A DNA stretch of 64,000 nt from Aureimonas altamirensis. Its GTDB lineage: Bacteria > Pseudomonadota > Alphaproteobacteria > Rhizobiales > Rhizobiaceae. The translations under genes were made by a program, and so were the position numbers. Below are positions 44,443 through 53,362 of this stretch, piece after piece. The first letter of the stretch is position 1. Every line of letters starts with the position of its first letter. The notes beneath the pieces are model-generated. The model was given only the letters and a program-made list of their open reading frames with translations, was not told the origin of the DNA and ran no database searches. The DNA is taken from contig NZ_BBWQ01000026.1 of assembly GCF_001463885.1 (NCBI RefSeq), forward strand, positions 1-64,000, read 5' to 3'.

Positions 44443-45195
44443 ATGGGATTGCTCAGCGACAAGACTGCCTTGATTACCGGGGGCGGGGGTGGCATCGGCG
44501 GCGCCATTGCCCAGCTCTTTGTCCGCGAAGGCGCCCGAGTCTGCCTCGTCGACCGCCGGGTCGACGCTTTGGACGAGCAGATGGCGGCCTGCGATGCAAT
44601 CAGCGCCGGTGCCGCCTGCGCCTGCCTGCACGACGTCACCAGCGAAACGGGCGTGGAGGCAATATTTGCCGAATACCTGTCACGCTTCGACCGGCTCGAC
44701 ATCCTCGTCAACAGCAGCGGCGCCATCTCCGAGATGGCCCTTGCCGACATGTCCCTGGCCAGCTGGAACGCCGTAATGAACGGCAACCTGACCAGCGTTT
44801 TCCTGGCATCGCGTGCTGCCCTGCCCATCATGCGCAAGGAGCGCTCGGGCCGGATCATCAACATCGCCAGTCAGATCGGACAGCGCGGCGCGGCGCGCTT
44901 TACGCACTATGCCGCGGCCAAAGCCGGCGTTATCGGCTTCACCAAGGCCTTGGCCCGCGAAGTGGCGCGGGAGGGCATACTGGTCAATGCCATCGCGCCC
45001 GGACCCGTCCTGACGACGTTCAACGCCAACCTAGACCCGGCCACGATGGCCGGCACGCAGGACTTGCTGCCGCTGGGCCGTGCGGCTGTGCCGGATGAGG
45101 TCGCCCCGACGGCGCTTCATCTGGCGGCCAGCCCCTCAGGCGATGTCTATGTCGGCCAGACGCTCGGACCCAATAGCGGCGATGTGATGCTTTAG
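44443..45195 (+). CDS. SDR family oxidoreductase (FabG-like)
   Basis: A 250-residue classical SDR with TGGGGGIGGAIAQLF for NAD(P), NSSG in ILVNSSGAISE, catalytic Ser in INIASQIGQRG and Tyr/Lys in HYAAAKAGVIG. It is the last gene of the operon, behind AAAGGAAA. Its TAG stop shares two bases with the TAA of the opposite-strand IclR gene. It presumably oxidises a hydroxyl group of the imported compound or its breakdown product. Confidence 0.92.
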   Translation: MGLLSDKTALITGGGGGIGGAIAQLFVREGARVCLVDRRVDALDEQMAACDAISAGAACACLHDVTSETGVEAIFAEYLSRFDRLDILVNSSGAISEMALADMSLASWNAVMNGNLTSVFLASRAALPIMRKERSGRIINIASQIGQRGAARFTHYAAAKAGVIGFTKALAREVAREGILVNAIAPGPVLTTFNANLDPATMAGTQDLLPLGRAAVPDEVAPTALHLAASPSGDVYVGQTLGPNSGDVML

Positions 45196-46085
45196 CCTCG
45201 CGAGGCGGCAGGGGGATAGCCGGCCGGAAGCCGGCTGCCCAGGCGCTGATGCAAGCGGCCAACCGCCCGCTGCAGGGCGCCGGCGATCGCGGCTTCGCGC
45301 GGCAGCATGGATGGCACCGTTCCCACGCAATCGAGGGTGAAAGCCACCTCCCCCTTACGGTTGAACACCGGCAGAGCGACAGCCATTACGCCTTCGGTGA
45401 ACTCGCCAACGCTGCGGGCATAGCCGCGCTGGCGGGTCTCTGCCAGCTCGGCTCGCACTGCCGCTTCGCCAACGATGGTTTCGGCCGTGTGCTTGTGAAA
45501 GGTGATGCGCGCCAACTGGCGGTCGACCTCGGCGCCGGATCTCCAGGCAAGGTTCGCCCTCATATGCGCGGATGCGTCGGCGGGCAGCCGGAACCCCATC
45601 GGGTAACTGATCTCGACATTGTTGCTTGCACTGCGCTTGTCAACCACCAGAAAACCGCCATCCGGCAGGGGTTTGGACAGGACACACGATGTGCCGGCCT
45701 CCTCGCTGAGAAGGTCCAGCGTCGGCAGAAGCTCGCGCATCGGCAGTTCTTCGTCGAGTGCGCCGGACAGGTCGCGCGCGATACCCACATAGAGCCGGTA
45801 GCGCTTGCTGGCGGCATCGAACAGCAGCCAGTCGTGATCGCACAGGGTGCGCAAGATGCCGTGGCCGTGCGATTTGGTAACGCCGGTCGCCCGCACGATC
45901 TCGGCCAGGGTCAGCCCGGCCGGGTAGCCATTGAGAAGCTTGAGAATGCGGACGGACTTGTCCACCGCCGGAACAAGACTGACGCCCTCGGCCTCGGGCG
46001 GAACTTCGACCTCACCCCGGAGTACCCAATGCTGGTCAACCAGGTCCAGCTTTTCATAGGCCTGACCAGCAGTTTGATGTCGCAT
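45192..46085 (-). CDS. IclR family transcriptional regulator
   Basis: About 297 residues. The winged helix-turn-helix (about 38-95) contains DKSVRILKLLNGYPAGLTLA and ATGVTKSHGHGILRTL. The IclR effector domain follows, with GFLVVDKRSASNNVEISYPM and YARSVGEFTEGVMAVALPVF. IclR proteins bind palindromes as tetramers and are released by small metabolites. ATG 46085 is given; a TTG two codons upstream (46091) sits at a better distance from AGGAG and may be the true start. It ends on the stop of the SDR gene and probably governs the whole 39960-45195 operon. Confidence 0.92.
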   Translation of the reverse strand: MRHQTAGQAYEKLDLVDQHWVLRGEVEVPPEAEGVSLVPAVDKSVRILKLLNGYPAGLTLAEIVRATGVTKSHGHGILRTLCDHDWLLFDAASKRYRLYVGIARDLSGALDEELPMRELLPTLDLLSEEAGTSCVLSKPLPDGGFLVVDKRSASNNVEISYPMGFRLPADASAHMRANLAWRSGAEVDRQLARITFHKHTAETIVGEAAVRAELAETRQRGYARSVGEFTEGVMAVALPVFNRKGEVAFTLDCVGTVPSMLPREAAIAGALQRAVGRLHQRLGSRLPAGYPPAASRG

Positions 46086-46160
46086 GGGCAATTGGCATCT
46101 CCTTGGAAAACAGCTGTCGATCACTGTACACAGGTTTGCCGTGGAAGCGGAAATCCAAAC

Positions 46161-46973
46161 TCACCCTGCTGCCCGTGGCCCGTCGGCCGTGCCCGCCGGT
46201 ACGACGATCAGAGCGTCGTCGGCGGGATCGACAACGAAGCGCAATGGCAGGTCGAATACGCCTTCGAGCACAGGCAAAGCAGATGCCGGGCTGGCGGCGG
46301 TCACGATCCGCCCGCCCTTCATCGCAACCAGCCGGTCCGCGAGGCGAAGTGCCTGGTTGAGATCGTGCAGAACCACCACCATCGTCTTGCCGCTCTTCTT
46401 GAACTTCCGCAGAAGTTTCAGCACGTCGACTTGATGCGCGATGTCGAGGAAGCTTGTCGGCTCGTCGAGCAACAGGATGTCGGCGTCCTGGGCCAAGGTC
46501 ATTGCAATCCAGGCGCGCTGGCGCTGGCCGCCACTCAAGGTTGCCAGTTCCCGGTCTCTCAGATCGCAGATTCCTGCCATCTCAATCGCGGTTTCGAAAG
46601 CGGTTTCGTCCGCCCTGGACCAGCCGCCGAACAGCGACCTGTGCGCATAGCGGCCCTGACGGACGATGTCGCGCACGGTCAGGCCGGCCGGTGCCGAAGG
46701 CGATTGGGGCAGAAAGGCGATGCGCCTGGCAAGCGCCTTGCGAGACAGACTGGACAGCGGCGCACGAGCAAGCTCGATCGTACCGGCCGTCGGCATCAGC
46801 AAACCTGCAAGGCAGCGCAGAAGTGTAGACTTGCCGCAGCCATTGGGGCCGATCAGAACGGTCAGGCTTCCCGGCAGGATGGTGAGATCCAGGGCCTCGA
46901 TGACCGGTTTTCCCGGATAGCCGGCGGTCAGACCGCTGACGGATATCAGCGGATCGGCATCAACCTTCGGCAT
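46161..46973 (-). CDS. Iron-siderophore ABC transporter ATP-binding protein (FecE-like)
   Basis: A 270-residue ATPase with Walker A GPNGCGKSTLLRCLAGLL, signature LSGGQRQRAWIAMTLA, Walker B ILLLDEPTSFLDIAHQ and switch VVLHDLNQALRLADR. FLPQSPSAPAGLTVRDIVRQ and GRYAHRSLFGGW are typical of the FecE/FepC group. GGAGG stands 7 bases before ATG 46973. It overlaps the end of the second permease gene by 14 bases and is last in the fec-type operon. Confidence 0.94.
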   Translation of the reverse strand: MPKVDADPLISVSGLTAGYPGKPVIEALDLTILPGSLTVLIGPNGCGKSTLLRCLAGLLMPTAGTIELARAPLSSLSRKALARRIAFLPQSPSAPAGLTVRDIVRQGRYAHRSLFGGWSRADETAFETAIEMAGICDLRDRELATLSGGQRQRAWIAMTLAQDADILLLDEPTSFLDIAHQVDVLKLLRKFKKSGKTMVVVLHDLNQALRLADRLVAMKGGRIVTAASPASALPVLEGVFDLPLRFVVDPADDALIVVPAGTADGPRAAG

Positions 46974-47946
46974 TGCGGTTCCTCCAGAACAGCCAGCCAA
47001 AGGCCGGGGCACCGATCAACGCTGCGACAAGTCCGGCCGGAAGCTGGGCCGGCGCAATCAGTGTGCGGCCTGCAAGGTCGGCCGCGAGCAGAAGCGCGGC
47101 GCCGACCAGCGCGGCAGTGGGCAGCAGGCGGATATGCGCTTGGCCGACAAGACGACGCGCGATATGGGGCGCGACAAGCCCCACAAATGCGATCAGGCCG
47201 GACACGCAGACAGCGGCTGCCGAGAGGAGGACGCACGCCAGCATCAGAAGAAGGCGTGTCCGTTCGACGTTCTGTCCGACACCTCGAGCGGTCTCGTCGT
47301 CGAACGCGATCGTATCGAGTTGGTGAGAGGCCATCAGGATAAGAGGTCCGAGGAGCGACAGCCACAGGCCAAGCGCCCCGATCTGCTCCCAGCTCGCTTG
47401 ATAGATCGAGCGCGACAGCCAAACCTGAGCGCGCTGGACCGTAGCGACATCGGAGAAAACTGCCACGAAACTGATCAGCGTTGTGCTGACGGCGCTGAGC
47501 CCGATACCGACAAGGATGATACGCAGTGGATTCGCGCCGCCACGCCAGGCGAGCACGTAGATGGCGACCGCCATGGCCAGGCCACCGGCAAAGGCAGCCA
47601 TGCCCATCACACCCATTCCTGCAGCCGGCAACAGGGTCAGGACGATCATCGCGCCACATGCAGCACCGCCGTTGATGCCGATGAGGCCTGGCTCTGCCAG
47701 GGGGTTTCGCATGATTGTCTGCGCAAGTGCGCCGGCGACGGCAAGGGATGCGCCGACAAGCACACCGAGCAGTATGCGGGGCAAGCGGACCGTATTGACG
47801 ACGAGGGAGACGGCTTCGTTTCCTTCGGAACGCTGGAAAAGGGCGCCGAGAACTTCAGCGAAGGACAGTGGCAGGTCGCCAAGGCAAAGAGACATCAGCG
47901 CAAGCGATACGATCGCCGTCGACAGGATCACCACCGCGCGTAGCAT
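46960..47946 (-). CDS. Iron-siderophore ABC transporter permease (FecD-like)
   Basis: A 328-residue FecCD-family membrane protein with about nine helices and conserved VRLPRILLGVLVGASLAVAG, AQTIMRNPLAEPGLIGINGG and FVGLVAPHIARRLVGQ. It is the second permease half of the importer. Its ATG shares one base with the stop of the upstream permease gene. The frame open upstream to 48879 is antisense-like and unrelated. Confidence 0.94.
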   Translation of the reverse strand: MLRAVVILSTAIVSLALMSLCLGDLPLSFAEVLGALFQRSEGNEAVSLVVNTVRLPRILLGVLVGASLAVAGALAQTIMRNPLAEPGLIGINGGAACGAMIVLTLLPAAGMGVMGMAAFAGGLAMAVAIYVLAWRGGANPLRIILVGIGLSAVSTTLISFVAVFSDVATVQRAQVWLSRSIYQASWEQIGALGLWLSLLGPLILMASHQLDTIAFDDETARGVGQNVERTRLLLMLACVLLSAAAVCVSGLIAFVGLVAPHIARRLVGQAHIRLLPTAALVGAALLLAADLAGRTLIAPAQLPAGLVAALIGAPAFGWLFWRNRNAEG

Positions 47947-48971
47947 CAGGACATCCTTACGCGGCGCGCAAGGTAGATGAAGACGGGCGCGCCGATGGCG
48001 GCCATGGTGATGCCGACCGGAAAATCGGAGCCAGGAAGGGCATGGCGAAAAATGCCGTCGGCGCAGACGACGAGCAAGGCGCCGCCGAGCGCGCTGACTG
48101 GAATGACAAGGCGATAATCCGGGCCGACAACGAAGCGAGCCATATGCGGTACGACGAGACCGACAAAGCCGATCGGTCCCGCCATGGCGACCGCGCTGCC
48201 GGCCAGTATGACCACGAGCCCACCCGCGGCGAGCCTCCACAGAACGATGTTCTGGCCGACTGCCCGGGCCAGGTCGCTGCCGAGGCTCAGCGTCGTGACA
48301 TGGCCACCGACAAGGATGCTGATCACAAGGCCGACGCCTATATAGGCGATCAGCGGCCGGACGAGGTCCATTTGCCGACCAGCCAGGGAACCGACGGTCC
48401 AGAATCGGACGGTGTCGAGCGTCGCCTGATCGAGGATGAGGATGGCGGTGGTCACGGAGCCGAGGAACGCGGAGATGATGACGCCAGCCAGCGTCAGCTT
48501 CAACGGCGTCGCACCGCCGGTTCCGACGGAACCAAGGCCATAGACGGTTGCGCCGGCGGCAGCGCCGCCCAGAAAGGCAAACCAGGCATAAGCGTTTGCG
48601 GAAGCCGGCTGGAACAGAACGATCGCGGCAACCACGGCAAAGGCTGCGCCGGCGTTGACGCCGAGCAGACCGGGCGAGGCCAGTGGATTGGCCGTGATGG
48701 CCTGCATCAGGCAGCCTGAAACGGCGAGCGCTGCGCCTGCGCCTGCGGCGGCAAGGATGCGGGGCAGCCGCACCGTTCCGACGATCAGGGCTTCGCGCGA
48801 CCCGTCGGCATGCAGCAAGGCGGCCAGGACGTCGGCGGGTTCCAGCGACGCCGACCCAAGCATCATCGCCCACAAGCATGCCACAGGGAGGGCAATGAGG
48901 AGGCCCAGGCAGACACCCATCGGCGGACTGCCGGCTGCGCGGTCCGGTGCGGATGTCCTAGGGTGCAGCAA
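47946..48971 (-). CDS. Iron-siderophore ABC transporter permease (FecC-like)
   Basis: A FecCD-family permease of about 341 residues, with VRLPRILAAAGAGAALAVSG, MQAITANPLASPGLLGVNAG and FVGLVVPHMARFVVG. The start is a choice: TTG 48971 lies 7 bases after GGAG inside the end of the binding-protein gene, giving a short basic N-terminal arm as in other family members. The first ATG (48920) has no ribosome-binding site. TTG 48971 was preferred. It couples tightly on both sides. Confidence 0.9.
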   Translation of the reverse strand: MLHPRTSAPDRAAGSPPMGVCLGLLIALPVACLWAMMLGSASLEPADVLAALLHADGSREALIVGTVRLPRILAAAGAGAALAVSGCLMQAITANPLASPGLLGVNAGAAFAVVAAIVLFQPASANAYAWFAFLGGAAAGATVYGLGSVGTGGATPLKLTLAGVIISAFLGSVTTAILILDQATLDTVRFWTVGSLAGRQMDLVRPLIAYIGVGLVISILVGGHVTTLSLGSDLARAVGQNIVLWRLAAGGLVVILAGSAVAMAGPIGFVGLVVPHMARFVVGPDYRLVIPVSALGGALLVVCADGIFRHALPGSDFPVGITMAAIGAPVFIYLARRVRMS

Positions 48972-49887
48972 GATAACGCTCCAGGTCGTCCAGCACGCGA
49001 TTGGCCGCGGCGACACCGCTGAACTCCATCCATGTGCCTGCATCGACGCGGTACACCCTGCCGGCTTTCACCGCAGGCAGCATCTGCCAGAGCGGATTGC
49101 CTGTCACTTCCTCGTGCCGACCACTGGTGTCGGAATTGTTCGCACCGCCGACGATGTAGAAGAGGACATCGCCGTCCAGTTGGGCAAGGTCTTCCCAGTC
49201 GGGCCGCTTGACGGTCGGTCCTTCCGTCGCGGTCTCATAGGCCGTGCGTCGCACGCCGGCTTCGGCAGCGACGGCAAACGGCGCATAGGCGTTTGGTGCG
49301 TCGAGATAGACCTGGAAATCCCATGGGGTAATGCGCACCACAGACAGGGTATGGTGGGTGAGCTTTCCGCTAAGGCTTGCGGCACGCGCCTCGAAAGGCG
49401 CGAGCAACGCGTCGGCACGGCCTTCCTGCCCGACGATCTTGGCCAGGGTCCGATAATAATCCTTCCAGTCGGCAGACCCGATCAGGACAGTGGGCGCGAT
49501 ACGCGATCCCATGATGCGTGCGGGCTCGCCAAGGGCCGCGCTGCCGATGATGAGGTCCGGCCGAAGTGCGATGATGGTTTCGAGACTGGGCTCCATGAAC
49601 GAACCGAGATTGCCGATCCCCCGTGCCTCGGCTTCCGTCCTGAGCGCATGATCGCTCATGCCCATGAGGGGCGCGCCGACCACCGGAAGGTCGAGTTCGA
49701 TCGCCATGCCGAGGCTGTAGCCTGGGTCGAGGATCACGATGCGCTGCGGGCTCTTCGGCACGCAGACCGTGCCGCCCATGATACCGTCATCCTCGATCGA
49801 TCGGCCTTCGCATGCCTGCGCAACGTGCGGAATGGACAGGGCCACGACGAGTGCGATCACCCAAAGGAAGCCGCGCATCAGGGTCAT
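48958..49887 (-). CDS. Iron-siderophore ABC transporter substrate-binding protein (FepB/FecB-like)
   Basis: A 309-residue periplasmic protein with a signal peptide ending AQAC (residue about 26). The TroA/FepB fold segments are QRIVILDPGYSLGMAIELDL, PSLETIIALRPDLIIGSAAL and DVLFYIVGGANNSD. It binds a ferric-siderophore or ferric-citrate-like complex for the FecCDE-type importer. The start codon overlaps the stop of the FhuF-like gene by 4 bases. Confidence 0.92.
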   Translation of the reverse strand: MTLMRGFLWVIALVVALSIPHVAQACEGRSIEDDGIMGGTVCVPKSPQRIVILDPGYSLGMAIELDLPVVGAPLMGMSDHALRTEAEARGIGNLGSFMEPSLETIIALRPDLIIGSAALGEPARIMGSRIAPTVLIGSADWKDYYRTLAKIVGQEGRADALLAPFEARAASLSGKLTHHTLSVVRITPWDFQVYLDAPNAYAPFAVAAEAGVRRTAYETATEGPTVKRPDWEDLAQLDGDVLFYIVGGANNSDTSGRHEEVTGNPLWQMLPAVKAGRVYRVDAGTWMEFSGVAAANRVLDDLERYLAAP

Positions 49888-50810
49888 TGCATCCCATCCT
49901 GTCGAAGCTGGCTGCGCAGGCGGTTTTCAAGGTCGCGATTGCGTTCGATCGGATCGCGGTGGACGCAGGTTGAGCAGTAGCGGCCAGTGCGCGACGTATA
50001 GAAGCGACAGCAACCACCCCGCGCCCGGTAGGTACGGGATGATAGGATGCGCGAGGGGTCGTCGGTTGCCCGAACGCTGATCGAGAAGTGGCTGGTCTGG
50101 CGGTTGTTGAGCGGCGATCCCGGATGCTTGATGATCGCCAATGCTTCCAGCCTGGCTTCTTCCTCGTTTCCGATCTGCCTGCCAACTTCCAGAAATACCG
50201 CCAGGATCTGGTCTGCAACCAAACGCCATAGCGCACTCCTGGACAGCCCGCTCAGACTGGCGAGCAAATGCACGACCGGCTGGAAGTGACCTTCCAGATC
50301 CGACCGCAGCGTGTTTCGAAGGCACTCGCCGCCCCGCGGCGTGTGACACGGATGAACCTGCAGCTCCTGGTTATCGGTTGCAAAGCGCTCCGACAGAAAA
50401 TGAAGTGCAACTTCGGTTTCCTCGACCGATCTTCCTTCGTGTGTCGTCATGCCTGTGGTGAAGGTCAGGGCAACATGGTCGGGTCGAATTTCGGGCAGGA
50501 TGCGCAGCGTCAGATACGGCGCAGCCACGCCCATCGCGACAAGGGATGAGTGGTCGATGATGAGGTATGCGGCCTGCGCCTTCCGATCGAGGTCGGTGGT
50601 GTAGACCGCCTGGGCGCTCAGCCATGCGTCCATGATTGTCGCGTCCGCCAGGATGTCGGAGACGGTTCGACAACCCGATGGAGCCGTGCCGATACTGACG
50701 CGAAAGCCCTTTCGCGTCCTCGCCAGGTTGGTGATCAAGGTGGCGAGGGGCGAAACCTCCGGTTCCGCGCCGTGGCCCGTTCTCCCGATCGCATCCTGCC
50801 CTTCAGTCAC
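49884..50810 (-). CDS. FhuF-like ferric-siderophore reductase (2Fe-2S)
   Basis: A 308-residue protein. The C-terminal cysteine cluster GCCRFYTSRTGRYCSTC (CC-x10-C-x2-C) is the [2Fe-2S] site of FhuF, which reduces ferric siderophores in the cytoplasm to release iron. The N-terminal 250 residues are less conserved, as is usual for the group. A GTG start follows almost directly after AGGGG, which is unusually close, so the real start may differ. It lies 3 bases after the receptor gene stop and overlaps the binding-protein gene, joining receptor, reductase and transporter. Confidence 0.85.
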   Translation of the reverse strand: MTEGQDAIGRTGHGAEPEVSPLATLITNLARTRKGFRVSIGTAPSGCRTVSDILADATIMDAWLSAQAVYTTDLDRKAQAAYLIIDHSSLVAMGVAAPYLTLRILPEIRPDHVALTFTTGMTTHEGRSVEETEVALHFLSERFATDNQELQVHPCHTPRGGECLRNTLRSDLEGHFQPVVHLLASLSGLSRSALWRLVADQILAVFLEVGRQIGNEEEARLEALAIIKHPGSPLNNRQTSHFSISVRATDDPSRILSSRTYRARGGCCRFYTSRTGRYCSTCVHRDPIERNRDLENRLRSQLRQDGMQ

Positions 50811-50813
50811 CCC

Positions 50814-53258
50814 CTAGAACCGCCCGCTGACCCGGAGCCCGAAGCTCCGGCTATCTCCGATGGACGCGAGGTCTCCACCAGCCGAAATGCTGGTCAGATA
50901 GTCTTCATCGAAGAGGTTCTTGGCAAAGGCTGCAATCGTCAGCCATTCGGTCTCGTAGCCGAACTGCGCATTGACCAGCGTGAAGCCGTCAACGAACTGA
51001 CCGGACGAATTGGCAAGGTCGCCATTGCTGAAGAAGCCATCCGTGTAGGACACGTCCGCACCGGCAAAGAAGCCCATTTCATGGCGGTACAGGCCGCCGA
51101 TGGTTGCAGTCAGCGTCGGTGCTTCCGGAAACTCGTTACCGCGCAGATCAAGGCCATCGGCCGTCACCCCCTCGTCGAAGCGGGTCTTCAACAGACCGAC
51201 CGAGGAGAACAGTTCGATGCTCGGCGTGGCCAGAAGGCGCGCCTCCAATTCCGCGCCGTAGGCATGCGATTTCGCGCTGTTCGCCGTGACGGTCTGGCCC
51301 GGGAAGTTCGGATTGTAGGTCAGGATCTGCTGATCGCGGTAATCGTAATAGAAGACGTTGCCATTGAGCTGCAGCCTGTCTTCGAGCCACTGCGAGCGAT
51401 AGGCGACCTCATAGGACCAGAGATATTCCGGCTCGATCCTGTTGATTGAGGTCGAGCCCGGCACGGCCTCCGAAAAGCCGGCGCGGTAGCCGCGACTGGC
51501 CGTCAGGGCGACGCTTTGGCTGGGTGTTACATCGAAGGAGACCCCCGCCTTGGGCAGGAAAACCGTGTTCGACACAGCGTTGTTTTCGTCGAGGGAGCCG
51601 AACGCCGGAAGGCCCGTGGCAAGGGTCTCGTCCAGGTTGAGCGCGACACCGCGATAGTCGGCCGAAACCTTGTCGCGCAGGATGCGACCTCCGGCCATCA
51701 AGGTCCAGCGATCGCCGACCTTCAGCCGGCCATCGCCATACAGCGCGATGGACTCGGTACGGTTCTGCGCTTCCAGCGTCTGGATGTTGATGAGCGGAAC
51801 GCCGAACGGCGCCAGCAGGGTCGTGTCGATATGCGAGTCGATGTCCGTCGTGAAGCGTCCTGCAAAGATGCCGGCCACGCCCGAGAACCGTCCATCGGCC
51901 GGATCGTAGGTCAGGTGCAGATCCTGGGAAACATCCTTGCCTTCGCGCGTGTCATCGCGAATGAAGGAGAACCCTTCCGGGCTTGCGATCCTCACGTCGG
52001 TATCGGCGAGCGCCGTCACGGATTTCACCGTCCAGTCCGGCGAGAGTTCGTAGCTGAGGTCGGCGACGTAGCGGTTCACGTAGGTGTCGCGGTATTCGGC
52101 TGCGCTGTTGGTTGGGTCATCGAAACGCCGCGCGAAGAAGTCCGGGCCGCTGACGAAGCTCCATCCCGGCTTGTCATGCGTGCGACTGATGCTGAAAAGG
52201 CCGGTCAATCCAGGCAGCGCCTCCGGTGTGAATAGCAGCTTGCCCCGGATCTCCTGGAACTCGTCTTCGCCGAGGGACGCGATTGCGGGGTCGGCATAAT
52301 GGATATCCTTCGTCTCCTTCCAGCCCTGCCCGGACACGCGGAATGCAAGCTGATCGGCAATGATGGGCGACGAAAGTGCAAAGGCGCCGGAAAGAAAGTC
52401 GTTGTTGCCGACCATGCCGTCGACCAGAAATTCCGGTGTCCAGGTCGGGTCCTTCGTCTTCACCACCACAGAGCCGGCAAGGGAATTGCGGCCCTGCAAG
52501 GTCGACTGGGGACCGCGCAGCACTTCGACCTGCTCGACATCCCAAACGCCCCGGCTTCCACGCCTGGTCGCCTCGATGCCCTGTTCGACGCCGTCGACGA
52601 CAACGGATACCACCGGCGAGGAACGGCTTGGTTGGGTGACGCCTTCGGCGCTGAGGCCGCGGATGGCGAAACTGGTGTTCCCGCTGCCACTGTTGAAGGA
52701 GCGGACATTGGCCATGCGATTGACTGCCTGACTGATCGTGTTCAGGCCGTCGCGCTCGATCTCTTCTCCGGTCACCACTCCGACACTCGTATAGGTGCTG
52801 GAAAGGTCGCGGGAGAATTTCTCACCCGTTACGGTAACGGTATCCAGTGCGATGACGCCGGACCCGATGGATTCCTCCCCCGAAACGTCGGCGCTCTGTC
52901 CGGAAGGCACGGTCAGAACTACGGTCCGGGGACCGCTGAAACTGTACGAAAGCCCTGTTCCGTCAAGCAGATGGCGTATCGCTTCCTCGGCGGTAAACTG
53001 GCCGCTCAGACCGGCCGTCTGCATGCCGCGGACGAGCGCGCTGTCGAAACCGATCTGCAATCCGCTTTGGCTGGCAACAGCATTCAGCCCGGAGGCCAGG
53101 CTTCCGGCGGCAACGTTGAAGCGAACGGTTTCCTCCTGGGCGGACGCGATGGTCGGGACCAACCCGGCCGCCGTCAGGACGACACTCGACGCCGCAAGCG
53201 CCAACATGCGTGCCATCGACCCATAGGAGAAAGAACGAACGGTCTTTCGGTTATGCAT
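50814..53258 (-). CDS. TonB-dependent siderophore receptor with STN signalling domain (FecA-like)
   Basis: An 814-residue outer-membrane receptor. The signal peptide (residues 1-41) ends ASAQE. The STN (secretin/TonB N-terminal) domain is at about 50-120 (LASGLNAVASQSGLQIGFDS). The plug (about 135-265) contains VTVTGEKFSRDL and EVLRGPQSTLQGRNSLAGSV. A 22-strand barrel follows, with the C-terminal aromatic end FGLRVSGRF. The STN domain signals to FecR, so ligand binding outside can switch on the FecI sigma factor. Upstream ATGs add no signal sequence; 53258 was chosen. It lies 104 bases after fecR. Confidence 0.96.
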   Translation of the reverse strand: MHNRKTVRSFSYGSMARMLALAASSVVLTAAGLVPTIASAQEETVRFNVAAGSLASGLNAVASQSGLQIGFDSALVRGMQTAGLSGQFTAEEAIRHLLDGTGLSYSFSGPRTVVLTVPSGQSADVSGEESIGSGVIALDTVTVTGEKFSRDLSSTYTSVGVVTGEEIERDGLNTISQAVNRMANVRSFNSGSGNTSFAIRGLSAEGVTQPSRSSPVVSVVVDGVEQGIEATRRGSRGVWDVEQVEVLRGPQSTLQGRNSLAGSVVVKTKDPTWTPEFLVDGMVGNNDFLSGAFALSSPIIADQLAFRVSGQGWKETKDIHYADPAIASLGEDEFQEIRGKLLFTPEALPGLTGLFSISRTHDKPGWSFVSGPDFFARRFDDPTNSAAEYRDTYVNRYVADLSYELSPDWTVKSVTALADTDVRIASPEGFSFIRDDTREGKDVSQDLHLTYDPADGRFSGVAGIFAGRFTTDIDSHIDTTLLAPFGVPLINIQTLEAQNRTESIALYGDGRLKVGDRWTLMAGGRILRDKVSADYRGVALNLDETLATGLPAFGSLDENNAVSNTVFLPKAGVSFDVTPSQSVALTASRGYRAGFSEAVPGSTSINRIEPEYLWSYEVAYRSQWLEDRLQLNGNVFYYDYRDQQILTYNPNFPGQTVTANSAKSHAYGAELEARLLATPSIELFSSVGLLKTRFDEGVTADGLDLRGNEFPEAPTLTATIGGLYRHEMGFFAGADVSYTDGFFSNGDLANSSGQFVDGFTLVNAQFGYETEWLTIAAFAKNLFDEDYLTSISAGGDLASIGDSRSFGLRVSGRF

Positions 53259-53362
53259 TGCCCCACACCCTCGACGCCGCACGCGCCACCCCAGCGCGTA
53301 AAAATGCGGGCGTTGCAGTGAAGACGAATGGGAGTGGTCGTTTGGGCCGTCAGCGTGCAAAC

